DNA of 32,575 bases from a bacterium (lineage in GTDB: Bacteria; Bdellovibrionota_C; UBA2361; RFPC01): NCBI GenBank assembly GCA_030428205.1, contig JAUIBK010000036.1, positions 1 to 32,575 on the forward strand. Direction: 5' to 3'. Shown piece by piece: positions 1 through 8,588 of this stretch; position 1 is the first letter of the stretch; the number at the start of each line of letters is the position of its first letter. Position numbers and translations under genes: made by a program. The notes beneath the pieces are model-generated. The model was not told where the DNA came from, ran no database searches, and worked only from the letters and a program-made list of their open reading frames with translations.

Positions 1-594
1 GTTGTTGATGATTACTCAACTGACGGCACTCGAGATATCTTAAAAGAAAAGATTACCCCACTTGTAGATAAAGTGATCTACCACGAGGTGAACCAAGGAA
101 AAGGAGCTGCGTTACGGACGGGATTTCAGCATGTCACAGGAGATGTTGTTGTGGTCCAAGATGCTGATCTTGAGTATGATCCCCAGGAGTACCCGCTACT
201 GATGGGGCCCGTTGAAGCAGATAAGGCGGATGTTGTCTTTGGTTCGCGCTTTATGGGTGGAGGCCCGCACCGCGTTGTCTACTTTTGGCATATGATGGGA
301 AATAAATTTCTCACTTTGCTCTCCAATATGTTCACCAATATCAACCTCACGGACATGGAAACGTGTTACAAGCTCTTCCGTCGTGAAATTATTCAAGGAA
401 TCACGATTGAAGAGAATCGCTTTGGGTTTGAACCTGAAATCACAGCCAAAGTTGCCCGAGGGCGTCACCGTATTTTCGAAGTTGGGATCTCCTACTACGG
501 CCGCACTTATGAGGAGGGAAAGAAGATAGGGTGGCGTGATGGAGTAAGAGCTATATACGCAATCGTAAAGTATAATACATGGAAACGGTCGTGA
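1..594 (+). CDS. GT2 family glycosyltransferase, 5' end missing
   Basis: The reading frame is open from base 1, so the gene begins upstream; 197 codons are visible. It resembles dolichol-phosphate-mannose-synthase-type GT2 enzymes, which move a sugar from a nucleotide donor to a polyprenyl phosphate at the inner membrane. Visible motifs are VDDYSTDGT at the very start (nucleotide-binding strand), QDADLEYDP (the metal-binding DxD region), GSRFMGG, and the family-typical ETCYKLFRR and [12 protein letters not shown]. No C-terminal membrane helices are present, as in the short soluble members. Its end overlaps the HAD-UbiA gene, so the two are probably translationally coupled. Context suggests a role in a lipid-linked sugar pathway; the exact sugar cannot be read from the sequence. 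Confidence 0.9.
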   Translation, partial: VVDDYSTDGTRDILKEKITPLVDKVIYHEVNQGKGAALRTGFQHVTGDVVVVQDADLEYDPQEYPLLMGPVEADKADVVFGSRFMGGGPHRVVYFWHMMGNKFLTLLSNMFTNINLTDMETCYKLFRREIIQGITIEENRFGFEPEITAKVARGRHRIFEVGISYYGRTYEEGKKIGWRDGVRAIYAIVKYNTWKRS

Positions 595-2033
595 CTACGC
601 CACACAGCGTTGAGGATTCGCCGATTCTGTGTGTGGATCTCGATGGAACCTTACTCAAGAGTGATACGCTCTATGAGTCGTTGTTACGACTTGTAAAGAA
701 GTCCCCTCTAGCACTTTTTCTTCTTCCGGTGTGGCTTCTCACTAGAGGAAAACAAGGCCTCAAAGACGAAATTGCCAAGAGAGTGGATCTTCCTGCCGAA
801 ACTCTCCCTTTTCATGAAGAGGTGGTCGCTTTTCTTCAAGCCGAAGTGAGCGAGGGAAGAAGGCTTGCTCTTGTTACGGCTTCGCATGAGAAGTATGCGC
901 ATGCGGTTGCTGATCACTTCGGTTTTTTCCACGAGGTACATGCAACAACCGCGGAGAGAAATCTTAAAGGAAAACGTAAGCAGTCGTTTCTCGTTGAGCA
1001 GTATGGTGAGATGGGCTACGACTACATGGGAGACTCGAAAGCGGATATTCCAGTATGGAGGAGTTGTCGAGCAGCATTACTCGTTGAAGGAGGAAGTGTC
1101 TCGGCAGCTCACGTTGAAAAGGACTTTCATCTCGAAAAAAGTTTCTCAAAGAAGCGTAATCCTTTTCTCCTCTTTCGTGCTCTACGTATTCATCAATGGG
1201 TGAAGAACCTCCTTCTCTTTATCCCACTCATTATGGCTCATAAAGTTGCAGATTATCATCTCCTGCTCCAAGCAGTTGTAGGATTCTTTGCCTATAGTTT
1301 TTGTGCTTCAAGTGTCTATGTCACAAACGATCTGTTCGATTTGAGTTCTGATCGTAGCCATCCGACAAAACGAAACCGTCCGTTTGCAAGCGGAGAGCTT
1401 TCTATCCTGACAGGAGGCTTTCTTGCTGTGGGGCTGCTCGCGGTAGCTTTTGCGCTTGCTTTTGCGCTTCCTCAAGCGTTTGTTGCCATTCTTTTTACGT
1501 ATTTTCTTATTACTTTCTCTTACTCAGTCTTACTTAAGCGTATCGAAGTGCTCGATATTATCGTGCTTGCTAGTCTTTACACCGTGCGAATCATGGCAGG
1601 TGGCATGGCTGTTGATGTGACTGTTTCGAAATGGTTGCTCGCTTTTTCAATGTTCTTCTTCTTAAGTCTCGCTTGTATTAAGCGCTTTTCTGAGTTGTAC
1701 CGCTTGAAGCAGGAAGGAAAGGTAAATGAAGTCCAGGGGAGAGGATACCAACTTTCAGATATCGATCAGATTGCTTCTTTTGGCCCAGCCAGTGGGTATC
1801 TCTCCGTGCTCGTCCTTGCGCTCTATGTTCACAGCCCGGAGGTAAAAGAGCTCTATCATAGCCCTTCGATACTGTGGTTTCTCTGTCCTATCATGTTGTA
1901 TTGGATAAGCCGAATCTGGCTCCTTGCGAGTCGTGGAAAAGTAAACGAAGATCCAATCGTCTTTGCTATTCACGACAAGCTCAGTTACGTAGTTGGTGCA
2001 GCTTCTCTTGTTGTTTTGTGGTTAGCCCTTTAG
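579..2033 (+). CDS. HAD phosphatase-UbiA prenyltransferase fusion (decaprenylphosphoryl-5-phosphoribose synthase-like)
   Basis: Two domains are fused in 484 residues. Residues about 15-195 are a HAD hydrolase: DLDGT with nucleophile D20 and D22, the VTAS motif II, and GDSKAD near residue 151 as the acidic motif. Residues about 200-484 are a multi-helix UbiA-type prenyltransferase with [19 protein letters not shown] near residue 250, the first prenyl-phosphate/Mg site typical of DPPR synthases. In mycobacteria the UbiA enzyme joins PRPP to decaprenyl phosphate and a separate phosphatase then removes the 5-phosphate; this fusion could do both steps (inference). ATG at 579 overlaps the glycosyltransferase by 16 bases; a GTG at 591 would give the common four-base overlap and is an equally plausible start. 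DprE1 and DprE2 homologues follow directly. Confidence 0.88.
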   Translation: METVVTTPHSVEDSPILCVDLDGTLLKSDTLYESLLRLVKKSPLALFLLPVWLLTRGKQGLKDEIAKRVDLPAETLPFHEEVVAFLQAEVSEGRRLALVTASHEKYAHAVADHFGFFHEVHATTAERNLKGKRKQSFLVEQYGEMGYDYMGDSKADIPVWRSCRAALLVEGGSVSAAHVEKDFHLEKSFSKKRNPFLLFRALRIHQWVKNLLLFIPLIMAHKVADYHLLLQAVVGFFAYSFCASSVYVTNDLFDLSSDRSHPTKRNRPFASGELSILTGGFLAVGLLAVAFALAFALPQAFVAILFTYFLITFSYSVLLKRIEVLDIIVLASLYTVRIMAGGMAVDVTVSKWLLAFSMFFFLSLACIKRFSELYRLKQEGKVNEVQGRGYQLSDIDQIASFGPASGYLSVLVLALYVHSPEVKELYHSPSILWFLCPIMLYWISRIWLLASRGKVNEDPIVFAIHDKLSYVVGAASLVVLWLAL

Positions 2034-2043
2034 GAATGTTTGT

Positions 2044-3357
2044 ATGGCTGTTGGAGAGTCTTGGGGACGATATCCACGTGTAAAACAGAGTGTTTACTCC
2101 CTTGCTTGGCGAAATGAAGTTAGTCTTCCCGAAGATCAACTCCTTCTTCCTTATGGAATGGGGCGAAGCTATGGAGATAGTTGCTTGAATGACGGTGAGC
2201 GAATCCTGCTTACCTCTGGATTGAATAAATTTATTGAGTTTGACGGTGAGACAGGTGTGGTGCACTGCGAGGCTGGTGTCACCCTAGAGATGCTCCTTGA
2301 TTTTGGGCTTCCCAGGGGGTGGTTTCTCCCTGTTACCCCTGGCACGAAGTATGTCTCCGTTGGAGGTGCGATTGCCAATGATGTTCACGGTAAAAATCAC
2401 CACTGTGCTGGAACATTTGGCTGTCATGTTCGTTCCTTTGAGCTGCTCCGATCAAATGGAGAACGCCTCATTTGCTCTCCAGAAGAAAATACAGAGATGT
2501 TTTCCGCGACTATTGGCGGGATGGGTCTGACTGGACTCATTCTTTGGGTTGAGCTCCAACTTAAGCCGGTGGAAGGCCCAATGATTGATCTTCAATCGAT
2601 ACAATTTGGCTCACTTGACGAGTTTTTTCAGCTCTCCTCAGAGTCCGATCAAGATTTCGAATACACCGTTTCTTGGATTGATTGTATTGCCAGTGGAGCA
2701 AGTCTCGGTCGAGGGATTTTCATGCGAGGCAATCACTCCAAAGTAAAAGGCCCTCTCAAGCAAAACTCTTTGCTCAAACGTATAGCAACTGTACCTTTTG
2801 ATGCTCCAGGATTTCTCCTGAATCGTCATACGATGGGGGCATTTAATACTGTCTACTATCACAAGCAGCGCCAGAAGAAAGTTTCTTCAACAGTTCACTA
2901 TGATCCGTTTTTCTATCCCCTTGATGCCGTCCACCACTGGAACCGTATTTATGGCCGAAAAGGCTTCCTACAGTTTCAGTGTGTTGTCCCAAAAGACAGT
3001 GACAATGAAGCGATGAAAGCGGTCTTTGACCAAGTTGTTCGATCGGGAAGCGCCTCGTTTCTTGCTGTAATGAAAGAGTTTGGCAACGTGGCCTCGCCAG
3101 GTATGATGTCTTTCCCACGAGAGGGGATTACTCTCTGCCTTGATTTTCCACTCCAGGGCGATGAAACTTTACGGCTTATGAAGCGCCTCGATGATATGGT
3201 CTTTGATTTTGATGGAGCGATGTACCCGGCCAAGGATGCCACGATGGCGCCTGAGCACTTTCGGAGCTACTATCCCCAGTGGGAGGAGTTTTCTCAGTAT
3301 GTTGATCCTCGCTTTTCTTCGAGTTTCTGGCGTCGAGTTATGAAGGAGACGGACTAG
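2044..3357 (+). CDS. dprE1: FAD-dependent decaprenylphosphoryl-beta-D-ribose oxidase (DprE1-like)
   Basis: This 437-residue flavoprotein of the VAO/GMC-like oxidase fold matches DprE1, which oxidises the 2'-OH of polyprenylphosphoryl ribose in the first half of epimerisation to arabinose. The N-terminal FAD domain shows YGMGRSYGDSC, the PVTPGTKYVSVGGAIANDVH segment and GTFGCHV. Near the C-terminus ITLCLDFPL places Cys365 where mycobacterial DprE1 has Cys387, the residue attacked by benzothiazinones, and YPAKDAT carries Lys397, matching its active-site lysine. Length is close to the mycobacterial enzyme (about 460). It starts 10 bases after the UbiA fusion and ends directly against dprE2. Assignment to ribose as substrate rests on family and neighbours. 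Confidence 0.9.
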   Translation: MAVGESWGRYPRVKQSVYSLAWRNEVSLPEDQLLLPYGMGRSYGDSCLNDGERILLTSGLNKFIEFDGETGVVHCEAGVTLEMLLDFGLPRGWFLPVTPGTKYVSVGGAIANDVHGKNHHCAGTFGCHVRSFELLRSNGERLICSPEENTEMFSATIGGMGLTGLILWVELQLKPVEGPMIDLQSIQFGSLDEFFQLSSESDQDFEYTVSWIDCIASGASLGRGIFMRGNHSKVKGPLKQNSLLKRIATVPFDAPGFLLNRHTMGAFNTVYYHKQRQKKVSSTVHYDPFFYPLDAVHHWNRIYGRKGFLQFQCVVPKDSDNEAMKAVFDQVVRSGSASFLAVMKEFGNVASPGMMSFPREGITLCLDFPLQGDETLRLMKRLDDMVFDFDGAMYPAKDATMAPEHFRSYYPQWEEFSQYVDPRFSSSFWRRVMKETD

Positions 3358-4095
3358 ATGAAAAAAGTTGTTCTTTTTGGAGCCACATCCGCAATTGCTC
3401 ATGAAGCCGCGCGTTGTTTTGCTCGCCGTGGTGCAGAGCTTCTTCTTGTGGCACGAAACGGCGAAAAACTATCTGTGTTGCAGAAAGATCTCGAAACACT
3501 TGGGGCTGCCAAAGTACAAACACATGTTTGTGATCTGGTAGATATCAAAGACCACGAGTCACTCCTGAAGACTTGTGGCGAACTGCTTCCAGAGTATGAC
3601 GCCATACTCCTTGCGTATGGTACGCTCGGTGATCAAGGAGAGTCTGAGAAAGATTTTTCAGTAGCTGAACAAGAGTTTCGTACGAATTTTCTCAGCGCAG
3701 CCTCGCTCGTTTCGCGTGTTGCTAACATGTTTGAGGCACGAGGGAGTGGCCAGATTGCCGTGATTACTTCCGTTGCGGGTGATCGGGGAAGGAAATCAAA
3801 CTATATCTACGGGACAGCAAAAGGGGCCCTGAGCATTTTCCTACAGGGTCTCAGAAATCGGCTCTCTTCGACTGGTGTGCATGTCCTGACGATTAAGCCT
3901 GGCTTTGTTGATACTCCGATGACTGCACACATAGAAAAGGGGCCTCTTTTTGCCTCAGCGCAAGCAGTGGGAGAGGGTATCTATCGCGCCATGGAGCGGA
4001 AGAAAGATGTGGTGTATCTTCCTTGGTTTTGGCGTTTTATTATGCTCATTATCAAAGCAATACCTGAGCCCCTCTTTAAGCGAATGAGTATTTAA
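3358..4095 (+). CDS. dprE2: SDR-family decaprenylphosphoryl-2-keto-ribose reductase (DprE2-like)
   Basis: A 245-residue short-chain dehydrogenase whose ATG follows the dprE1 stop with no gap. The nucleotide-binding turn is GATSAIA, the atypical glycine-poor version seen in DprE2 rather than the classical TGxxxGIG. Catalytic Ser lies in VITSVAGDRG and the YxxxK pair in YIYGTAK. DprE2 uses NAD(P)H to reduce the 2-keto sugar made by DprE1, giving polyprenylphosphoryl arabinose. A hydrophobic stretch near the C-terminus (FWRFIMLIIKAIP) may bind the membrane or the lipid substrate. The adjacent dprE1 and the upstream UbiA enzyme make the pathway assignment strong; the lipid chain length is unknown. 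Confidence 0.88.
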   Translation: MKKVVLFGATSAIAHEAARCFARRGAELLLVARNGEKLSVLQKDLETLGAAKVQTHVCDLVDIKDHESLLKTCGELLPEYDAILLAYGTLGDQGESEKDFSVAEQEFRTNFLSAASLVSRVANMFEARGSGQIAVITSVAGDRGRKSNYIYGTAKGALSIFLQGLRNRLSSTGVHVLTIKPGFVDTPMTAHIEKGPLFASAQAVGEGIYRAMERKKDVVYLPWFWRFIMLIIKAIPEPLFKRMSI

Positions 4096-4111
4096 GCAAC
4101 GAGAATCCTGA

Positions 4112-5098
4112 GTGCGTCTATTTCTTTCTCTTCTTTTGTCCTTATTTTTTGCCTCGTGTGCTGTTGCTCCTCAAGCACCTTCACCGTCCTCGCAGTTTCT
4201 TTCAGAAAATGAGTATGACGTTGTCTCTCTTGTGTCGCGTGCTTCAAAATACTTTGCCAAGGGGCGGTATCTTGATGCGGAGCTTTATTATCGACTTGCC
4301 AATTATCTACGGCCTTCAGACTCGAGCATACAAGCGCAACTTGCCTCTACCTTAGGTAAGCAGGGGCTCTATGAAGAGAGCGAACTGCTTTTTGATCGAC
4401 TCCTTGCTCGTTCGCCTAGGAACGTGACTCTGCGAAATAGCTACGCTTCATTGCTTATTGATCGTGGAGATTATGAACGTGCGTTTTCAATTTTCGAGGA
4501 AAATATCTCACTGCTTGAGGCTGGGCTCTTTCGCGAGGAAAAGAAACTTCTTCCTCAACAAATTCAAAAGCGAAACGCCCTTATTCAATCGCTCTACCGC
4601 AATCATGCGACACTTGCATTTCGCCTTGGTGATGAGCAGGATGCACTCTGTTCTTCGCTGGTCTCGCATGGTCTTCTCCCTGGCCCACTTGAGATGAAGC
4701 GTCACGGAAAGCTTCTGCTTGGCTTAGAGCTTCCCGAGGTTGTTGTTTCAGCTGTTGGGGAAGTGGGGCCAGCCACACCTGGAGACACTCTACGTATTCT
4801 TGCGCTTGCTCAGTATTCACTCGGAGATTGTCCGAACGCGCTCGATACTGTGGAGCGGATAATTGAGCAGAAAATTAAATATCCCCAGGCGCTTTCTGAC
4901 GCGTTGTGGGTGAGAGCGCTTTGTACCTTCGAGCAAGAGAAAGAGTTGTTTGTCGATGATGAGGAGAAGCGAGAGCTCTTTTTTGAAGAGCTTGCGTTTA
5001 CTGATTTTGCTGAAGACTTATCACGTCTCTATAAGCCGGATAAATTTCTTGTTGATGTTGAGAGGGTTGAGCTGGAGAGGCCTGGAGAACCAGAATAG
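4112..5098 (+). CDS. TPR-repeat lipoprotein, function unknown
   Basis: The product has 328 residues. A short signal peptide ends in a lipobox (LFFASC, Cys16), so it is predicted to be an envelope lipoprotein. From about residue 40 to 135 it has three helix-turn-helix units of TPR type (for example FAKGRYLDAELYYRLANYL, GLYEESELLFDRLLARSP, RGDYERAFSIFEENI); more degenerate helices follow. GTG at 4112 is the chosen start because it opens the signal peptide; no strong ribosome site precedes it. It is the last gene of the DprE cluster, 16 bases after dprE2, and may scaffold assembly or export of the resulting glycan (inference). The gene is followed by a long palindrome. Confidence 0.82.
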   Translation: MRLFLSLLLSLFFASCAVAPQAPSPSSQFLSENEYDVVSLVSRASKYFAKGRYLDAELYYRLANYLRPSDSSIQAQLASTLGKQGLYEESELLFDRLLARSPRNVTLRNSYASLLIDRGDYERAFSIFEENISLLEAGLFREEKKLLPQQIQKRNALIQSLYRNHATLAFRLGDEQDALCSSLVSHGLLPGPLEMKRHGKLLLGLELPEVVVSAVGEVGPATPGDTLRILALAQYSLGDCPNALDTVERIIEQKIKYPQALSDALWVRALCTFEQEKELFVDDEEKRELFFEELAFTDFAEDLSRLYKPDKFLVDVERVELERPGEPE

Positions 5099-5114
5099 GT
5101 ATTGGTTTGAACAA

Positions 5115-5201
5115 CCATTTTCTTGAACTTTTTTCTCCGTGGCGTTTTTCTTGTTATTCTCCGAGGATCTTCGCCACGGAGAAAAAAGTTCAGGAAAATG
5201 G
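5115..5201. repeat. 30-bp intergenic inverted repeat with 27-nt loop
   Basis: Left arm 5115-5144 and right arm 5172-5201 are reverse complements over 30 bases with one mismatch, which still pairs as G-U in RNA. The core of the arms is TCCGTGGCG/CGCCACGGA. It lies between the convergent TPR-lipoprotein and dnaB genes, where it could terminate transcription from both sides. The arms contain runs of T and A next to the GC core, but the length is much greater than a normal terminator needs, so a palindromic repeat element is also possible. Confidence 0.85.
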
Positions 5202-5261
5202 CAACGAAAAGCACGTTTTTCTCGATAATGCCCTGTGTTGAGAAAATAAAAGTGTTGGAGT

Positions 5262-6695
5262 CTAAAAGAACTCAGACTCGAGTTGGGATAGATCCACTTC
5301 TTCCCCAAACACATTATCATCATCTTCTTCGCGCTCATCAAGATTCGCAAAGAGAGTAAAGCTCGGAATAAACGCAACACGGACAACACCGGTTGGACCA
5401 TTACGCTGTTTGGCTACGATAAGCTCAGCCACGCCGGAGTCGGGAGTGTCTTCGTTGTACACTTCGTCGCGGTAGATAAACATGATCACATCAGCATCTT
5501 GCTCAATAGCACCTGACTCACGCAGGTCGGACATGATCGGTCGTTTATCGTTTCTACTTTCAAGTGAGCGGTTGAGCTGAGAGAGAGCAATGACGGGAAC
5601 TTGGAGTTCTTTCGCAAGAGCTTTCAGAGAGCGCGAAATGTCAGAAATCTCCTGTTCTCTGCTTTTGCTGTACATCGGGCTACGCATAAGTTGGAGGTAG
5701 TCGACGATGATAAGCGAGAGTGGATTTTCACGGTGCAGTCTCCGGCACTTGGCTCGCATCTCGGTGATGGTCATTGCTGGAGTGTCATCAATAAAGATTG
5801 GGGCTTCGGCAAGTTTGCTCGCCGCATCTACGAGCTTAGGAAAATCATTTTCGGCCAGATGCCCAGTTCTCACTCGCGAGCTATCAACTTTGGCAGAAGA
5901 ACAGAGGAGGCGCATAACGAGCTGTTCTTTGGACATCTCAAGAGAGAAGAGCGCAACCGGTCGGTGAGTTTCCATCCCAATATGTTGGGCCATCGAAAGG
6001 GCGAGTGCTGTTTTTCCCATCGAAGGACGCGCGGCAATAATAATCAGATCTGAGGGTTGAAATCCTGCTGTCATTGAATCAAGCTTGGTGAAGCCGGTTG
6101 GTGCTCCTGTGACTGGCTCCTTTTGGTTGTAGAGCTTTTCAACAAGCGTAATCGAATCTTGAACAACATCTCCCACACGGTAGAATGAGGGATTAATACG
6201 GTAGTCTGAGACAGAAAGAATTCTTTGCTCGGTGTCATCGAGGAAAGATTCTACCTCAGAGTCGAGCTTAAACGCTTCCTGGATAACCTCTGATGCTTCA
6301 TGGATAACTTTGCGCCGTAGTGACATCTCTTTTACTACTTTTGCATAGTATCCAATATTGGCAGAGCTTGGTACGTTTGCCGCTAGCTTACCGATACCTT
6401 CAAGCCCGCCAGCTTGCTCAAGCTTTCCAGCAGTACGGAGCTCTTGGCTCAGGGTAATGACGTCAATTGGTTCACTTCGATCGTTAAGTGTGATCATTGC
6501 CTCGTAAATTGCACGGTGATCGTTTCGGTAGAAATCTGAGACACCAACTCGTTGGAGCGCTGTGTCGATAGCGTTGTTGTCAATCAGTATACCACCGAGT
6601 ACAGACTCTTCAGCTTGGATAGCGTGTGGAGGAACCTTGCCTTGAAAAGCAGGAGATTCGGGTGTTGAAGATGGTTTACTTCCGGAGTACGACAT
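5262..6695 (-). CDS. dnaB: Replicative DNA helicase DnaB
   Basis: A full-length 477-residue hexameric 5'-3' helicase that unwinds DNA at the replication fork. The N-terminal helical domain (about residues 22-130) begins PPHAIQAEESVLGG. A linker leads to the RecA-like motor with Walker A AARPSMGKT at about 221-229, LFSLEMSKEQ, Walker B LIIVDYLQLM, and the C-terminal DLRESGAIEQDAD and VAKQRNGPTG segments. No intein interrupts the motor. An acidic tail after residue 455 (EREEDDDNVFGEE) is longer than in many homologues. It lies 14 bases downstream of the NYN-domain gene and is probably co-transcribed with it. Confidence 0.97.
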   Translation of the reverse strand: MSYSGSKPSSTPESPAFQGKVPPHAIQAEESVLGGILIDNNAIDTALQRVGVSDFYRNDHRAIYEAMITLNDRSEPIDVITLSQELRTAGKLEQAGGLEGIGKLAANVPSSANIGYYAKVVKEMSLRRKVIHEASEVIQEAFKLDSEVESFLDDTEQRILSVSDYRINPSFYRVGDVVQDSITLVEKLYNQKEPVTGAPTGFTKLDSMTAGFQPSDLIIIAARPSMGKTALALSMAQHIGMETHRPVALFSLEMSKEQLVMRLLCSSAKVDSSRVRTGHLAENDFPKLVDAASKLAEAPIFIDDTPAMTITEMRAKCRRLHRENPLSLIIVDYLQLMRSPMYSKSREQEISDISRSLKALAKELQVPVIALSQLNRSLESRNDKRPIMSDLRESGAIEQDADVIMFIYRDEVYNEDTPDSGVAELIVAKQRNGPTGVVRVAFIPSFTLFANLDEREEDDDNVFGEEVDLSQLESEFF

Positions 6696-6709
6696 AGTGC
6701 AATTCTTCG

Positions 6710-7420
6710 TTAACCTCTCCAGATAGTCTCAGAGTCGGAGAGATCGATCCACTTAGCAGCAGATTTTAGCACGTCTTTGTTATTAAACTGACCAAAATCT
6801 GCAGTAACAGTGTCAATTCCAAGCTCTCCAACGAGAGAGAGTGGATAGGAGAGCTCACGGCTGGGGCAAACGACGGTTACGATGCGTTCTCCGTCTTCAT
6901 CTTTAATGAGATCGGGCTGTTCAATGAGTTTTTGCTCGTTTTCCTTGGGTGTTGCTTCTGACGTGGCTTTGCCGCGAGGACGGATGCCAAGTGGAATAGT
7001 AGGTGAGGAATGCTCCTTTTCTGCTTGAGGCTCTGTACTGCCGCCGTACTCGCTCAGATCGCTAAAGTGTGAGTGTCCTTGAGCAAACGAGACAATATCT
7101 GCAGCCATTTCAACATCAACCGTCACCTGGCGGGTGATTCCTTTTGGAGGAAGGCGTTTTACAATAACCCGGATGCCTGCACGGCGAATAGCGTCAAGAA
7201 ACGCATGCTGACGAGAATCATCTTCGTATGGAATGAGGGTGTAGTAACGGGCAACGGCGGGGATGGTGCCTGATGTAACTCCTCTTACGAGTTTAGGCAT
7301 ATCCACTTTTCGGTTGATGCGACGGGTTGCGCGGTCGAGTCCAGTACCATCGATAAAGAGACCTAAGATTCTCTTCTTTTTTCGCTTTACGATGCCTTTC
7401 CCAATACTTTCAAAGGACAT
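6710..7420 (-). CDS. NYN/PIN-like domain protein (LabA/DUF88 type)
   Basis: The 236-residue product has a basic N-terminus (VKRKKKR) followed by GLFIDGTGLDRA, the first acidic strand of the NYN nuclease fold (D24, D29; most members have DGxN). VDVEMAADIV near residue 108 is the second conserved acidic element, and a charged low-complexity linker of about 60 residues splits the domain before VTVVCPSREL, where active members usually show a SGDxD motif. That third acidic site therefore appears altered, so RNase activity is doubtful. NYN proteins act on RNA in most known cases. It sits just upstream of dnaB on the same strand, an unusual pairing whose meaning is unknown. Confidence 0.75.
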   Translation of the reverse strand: MSFESIGKGIVKRKKKRILGLFIDGTGLDRATRRINRKVDMPKLVRGVTSGTIPAVARYYTLIPYEDDSRQHAFLDAIRRAGIRVIVKRLPPKGITRQVTVDVEMAADIVSFAQGHSHFSDLSEYGGSTEPQAEKEHSSPTIPLGIRPRGKATSEATPKENEQKLIEQPDLIKDEDGERIVTVVCPSRELSYPLSLVGELGIDTVTADFGQFNNKDVLKSAAKWIDLSDSETIWRG

Positions 7421-7540
7421 GTTTCACCTCATCGCGTTTAACGCAGCCGTCTACCGTAAAAAAAGTTTTCGAAAGGGTAGTATGGCGGGAATTGGGAGGG
7501 GTGTCAAAGGGGACGGTTGGTGGAGTAGCACTTATATATT

Positions 7541-7607
7541 TGAGCAAGACTAGGTAGGACTAAGCCTAACAACTCTGAGCTCCTAGGCTTAGTCCTCGTC
7601 TTGCTCA
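7541..7607. repeat. Intergenic inverted repeat, 23 paired bases with a bulge
   Basis: TGAGCAAGAC (7541-7550) pairs perfectly with 7598-7607, and 7556-7568 pairs perfectly with 7584-7596, leaving a 5-base/1-base internal bulge and a 15-base loop. It lies in the gap between the transpeptidase-like lipoprotein and the NYN-dnaB pair, all on the minus strand. It shares no arm sequence with the other palindromes in the window. It may act as a terminator for the lipoprotein transcript or be a repeat element. Confidence 0.85.
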
Positions 7608-7662
7608 GTGCCTAGATCTTCATTGAGCGATTTAGACGTATACTTAGAAATAGCAGGGCTGG

Positions 7663-8253
7663 CTACTTCACCAGCACAATATCTCCAACCCCAAGGCTAT
7701 AATACATTTTAGCTAAGGATTGTTCCTCAAGACGCACTCCTGAGATCTCATCGCTGAGAAATGGAGCGCTGTGAAGTGGGGTATCGGCATCGAGAAAGAG
7801 TGCAAAGTCACCTAGTGCACCCCTGAGATAACGTCCAGAGTCACCTTCGGACGGGACAGGGAGGTTTCGATTCGTAAAGTAGCTTTCAGGTGCGTACCAA
7901 AGAGGATTTCGTTGCTTGTGGGCCAGCTCGAACCTTCCAGGATCTAAGCTTTCAAGGCCTTTTGCTGTACAAGATGTAACCTCATCTGCTCCATCCATAA
8001 GGGATACCTTGTGATTCTCGCGATCGATAGAGAGCCAGGTCCCTTTGGGGGATTGAGAGGGGAGAAAGCCAAGCATACGGGAAGGCATGACAGTGGTTAC
8101 TTCAGGCAGCGGTCTTGCAATAGTAATACTTCCGCTTGTTTGCCACTGAGTGTTGTCACTCGAGGAAATTGGAGTGTTCTTTGAAGAACTACATGCAGCA
8201 ATACTGAGCACTGCAAGGGGAGTTAGAATGGAACGAATAGAAAAAGATATCAT
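7663..8253 (-). CDS. Lipoprotein resembling a catalytically dead L,D-transpeptidase (YkuD)
   Basis: The 196-residue product has a signal peptide with lipobox LSIAAC (Cys21). The mature part reads like a YkuD-fold protein: LSIDRENHKVSLMDG as the opening beta strands, a GRFELAHKQ segment, LRGALGDFALFL, a histidine in PLHSAP, and a C-terminal ISGVRLEEQ...GVGDIVLV that aligns with the family's SHGCIRL...VGTPV block. The catalytic Cys of HGCIR is absent, so cross-linking activity is not expected. It may bind peptidoglycan or be a structural relic. The family call comes from pattern matching by eye and is moderate. It stands alone on the minus strand, with a palindrome downstream. Confidence 0.65.
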   Translation of the reverse strand: MISFSIRSILTPLAVLSIAACSSSKNTPISSSDNTQWQTSGSITIARPLPEVTTVMPSRMLGFLPSQSPKGTWLSIDRENHKVSLMDGADEVTSCTAKGLESLDPGRFELAHKQRNPLWYAPESYFTNRNLPVPSEGDSGRYLRGALGDFALFLDADTPLHSAPFLSDEISGVRLEEQSLAKMYYSLGVGDIVLVK

Positions 8254-8588
8254 AACCCTATTAGCCTCTTACGTTGACGACACACTGAGTATATACACGC
8301 GCAGTCTATACGCTCCCTTATATGATTAAAAGGCAGCGGTGAAGAGTTCGGAAAAAAACCACCAAATCTCTTTAGAGCGAGTTAATTATATCTCTAGGAG
8401 AGCAAGGTCGACAAGGGGCTGATAAGAAGTTGAAATATAAGTATCCCTTGTTATTTCAGGCAATTATAGGTGTGCATCTAAGTTTCTCGAGGTGGTGCCT
8501 CATAATTTTCACTGTGTGCTTGCCGAGAAGGACGTTTTCATTCTCAGAGAAGATGTATACGATGGAGTGGCTCTACGGTGTTCGAAGT
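8254..8588. other. Divergent intergenic region, no gene
   Basis: This stretch separates the minus-strand lipoprotein from the plus-strand transglycosylase and must hold promoters for both. I see a TATGAT at 8321-8326 that could be a plus-strand -10 box, without a convincing -35. The reading frame of the transglycosylase stays open upstream to 8430, but that part lacks a usable signal peptide and a good ribosome site. Confidence 0.5.

Noticed and set aside
5021..5401. Minus-strand frame across the 5115-5201 palindrome
   Set aside because: It overlaps two well-supported genes and reads through the palindrome; it has no ribosome site or recognisable domain.
8430..8588. N-terminal extension of the transglycosylase
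   Set aside because: The longer frame buries the lipobox after 76 residues; the start at 8589 gives a standard lipoprotein signal peptide.
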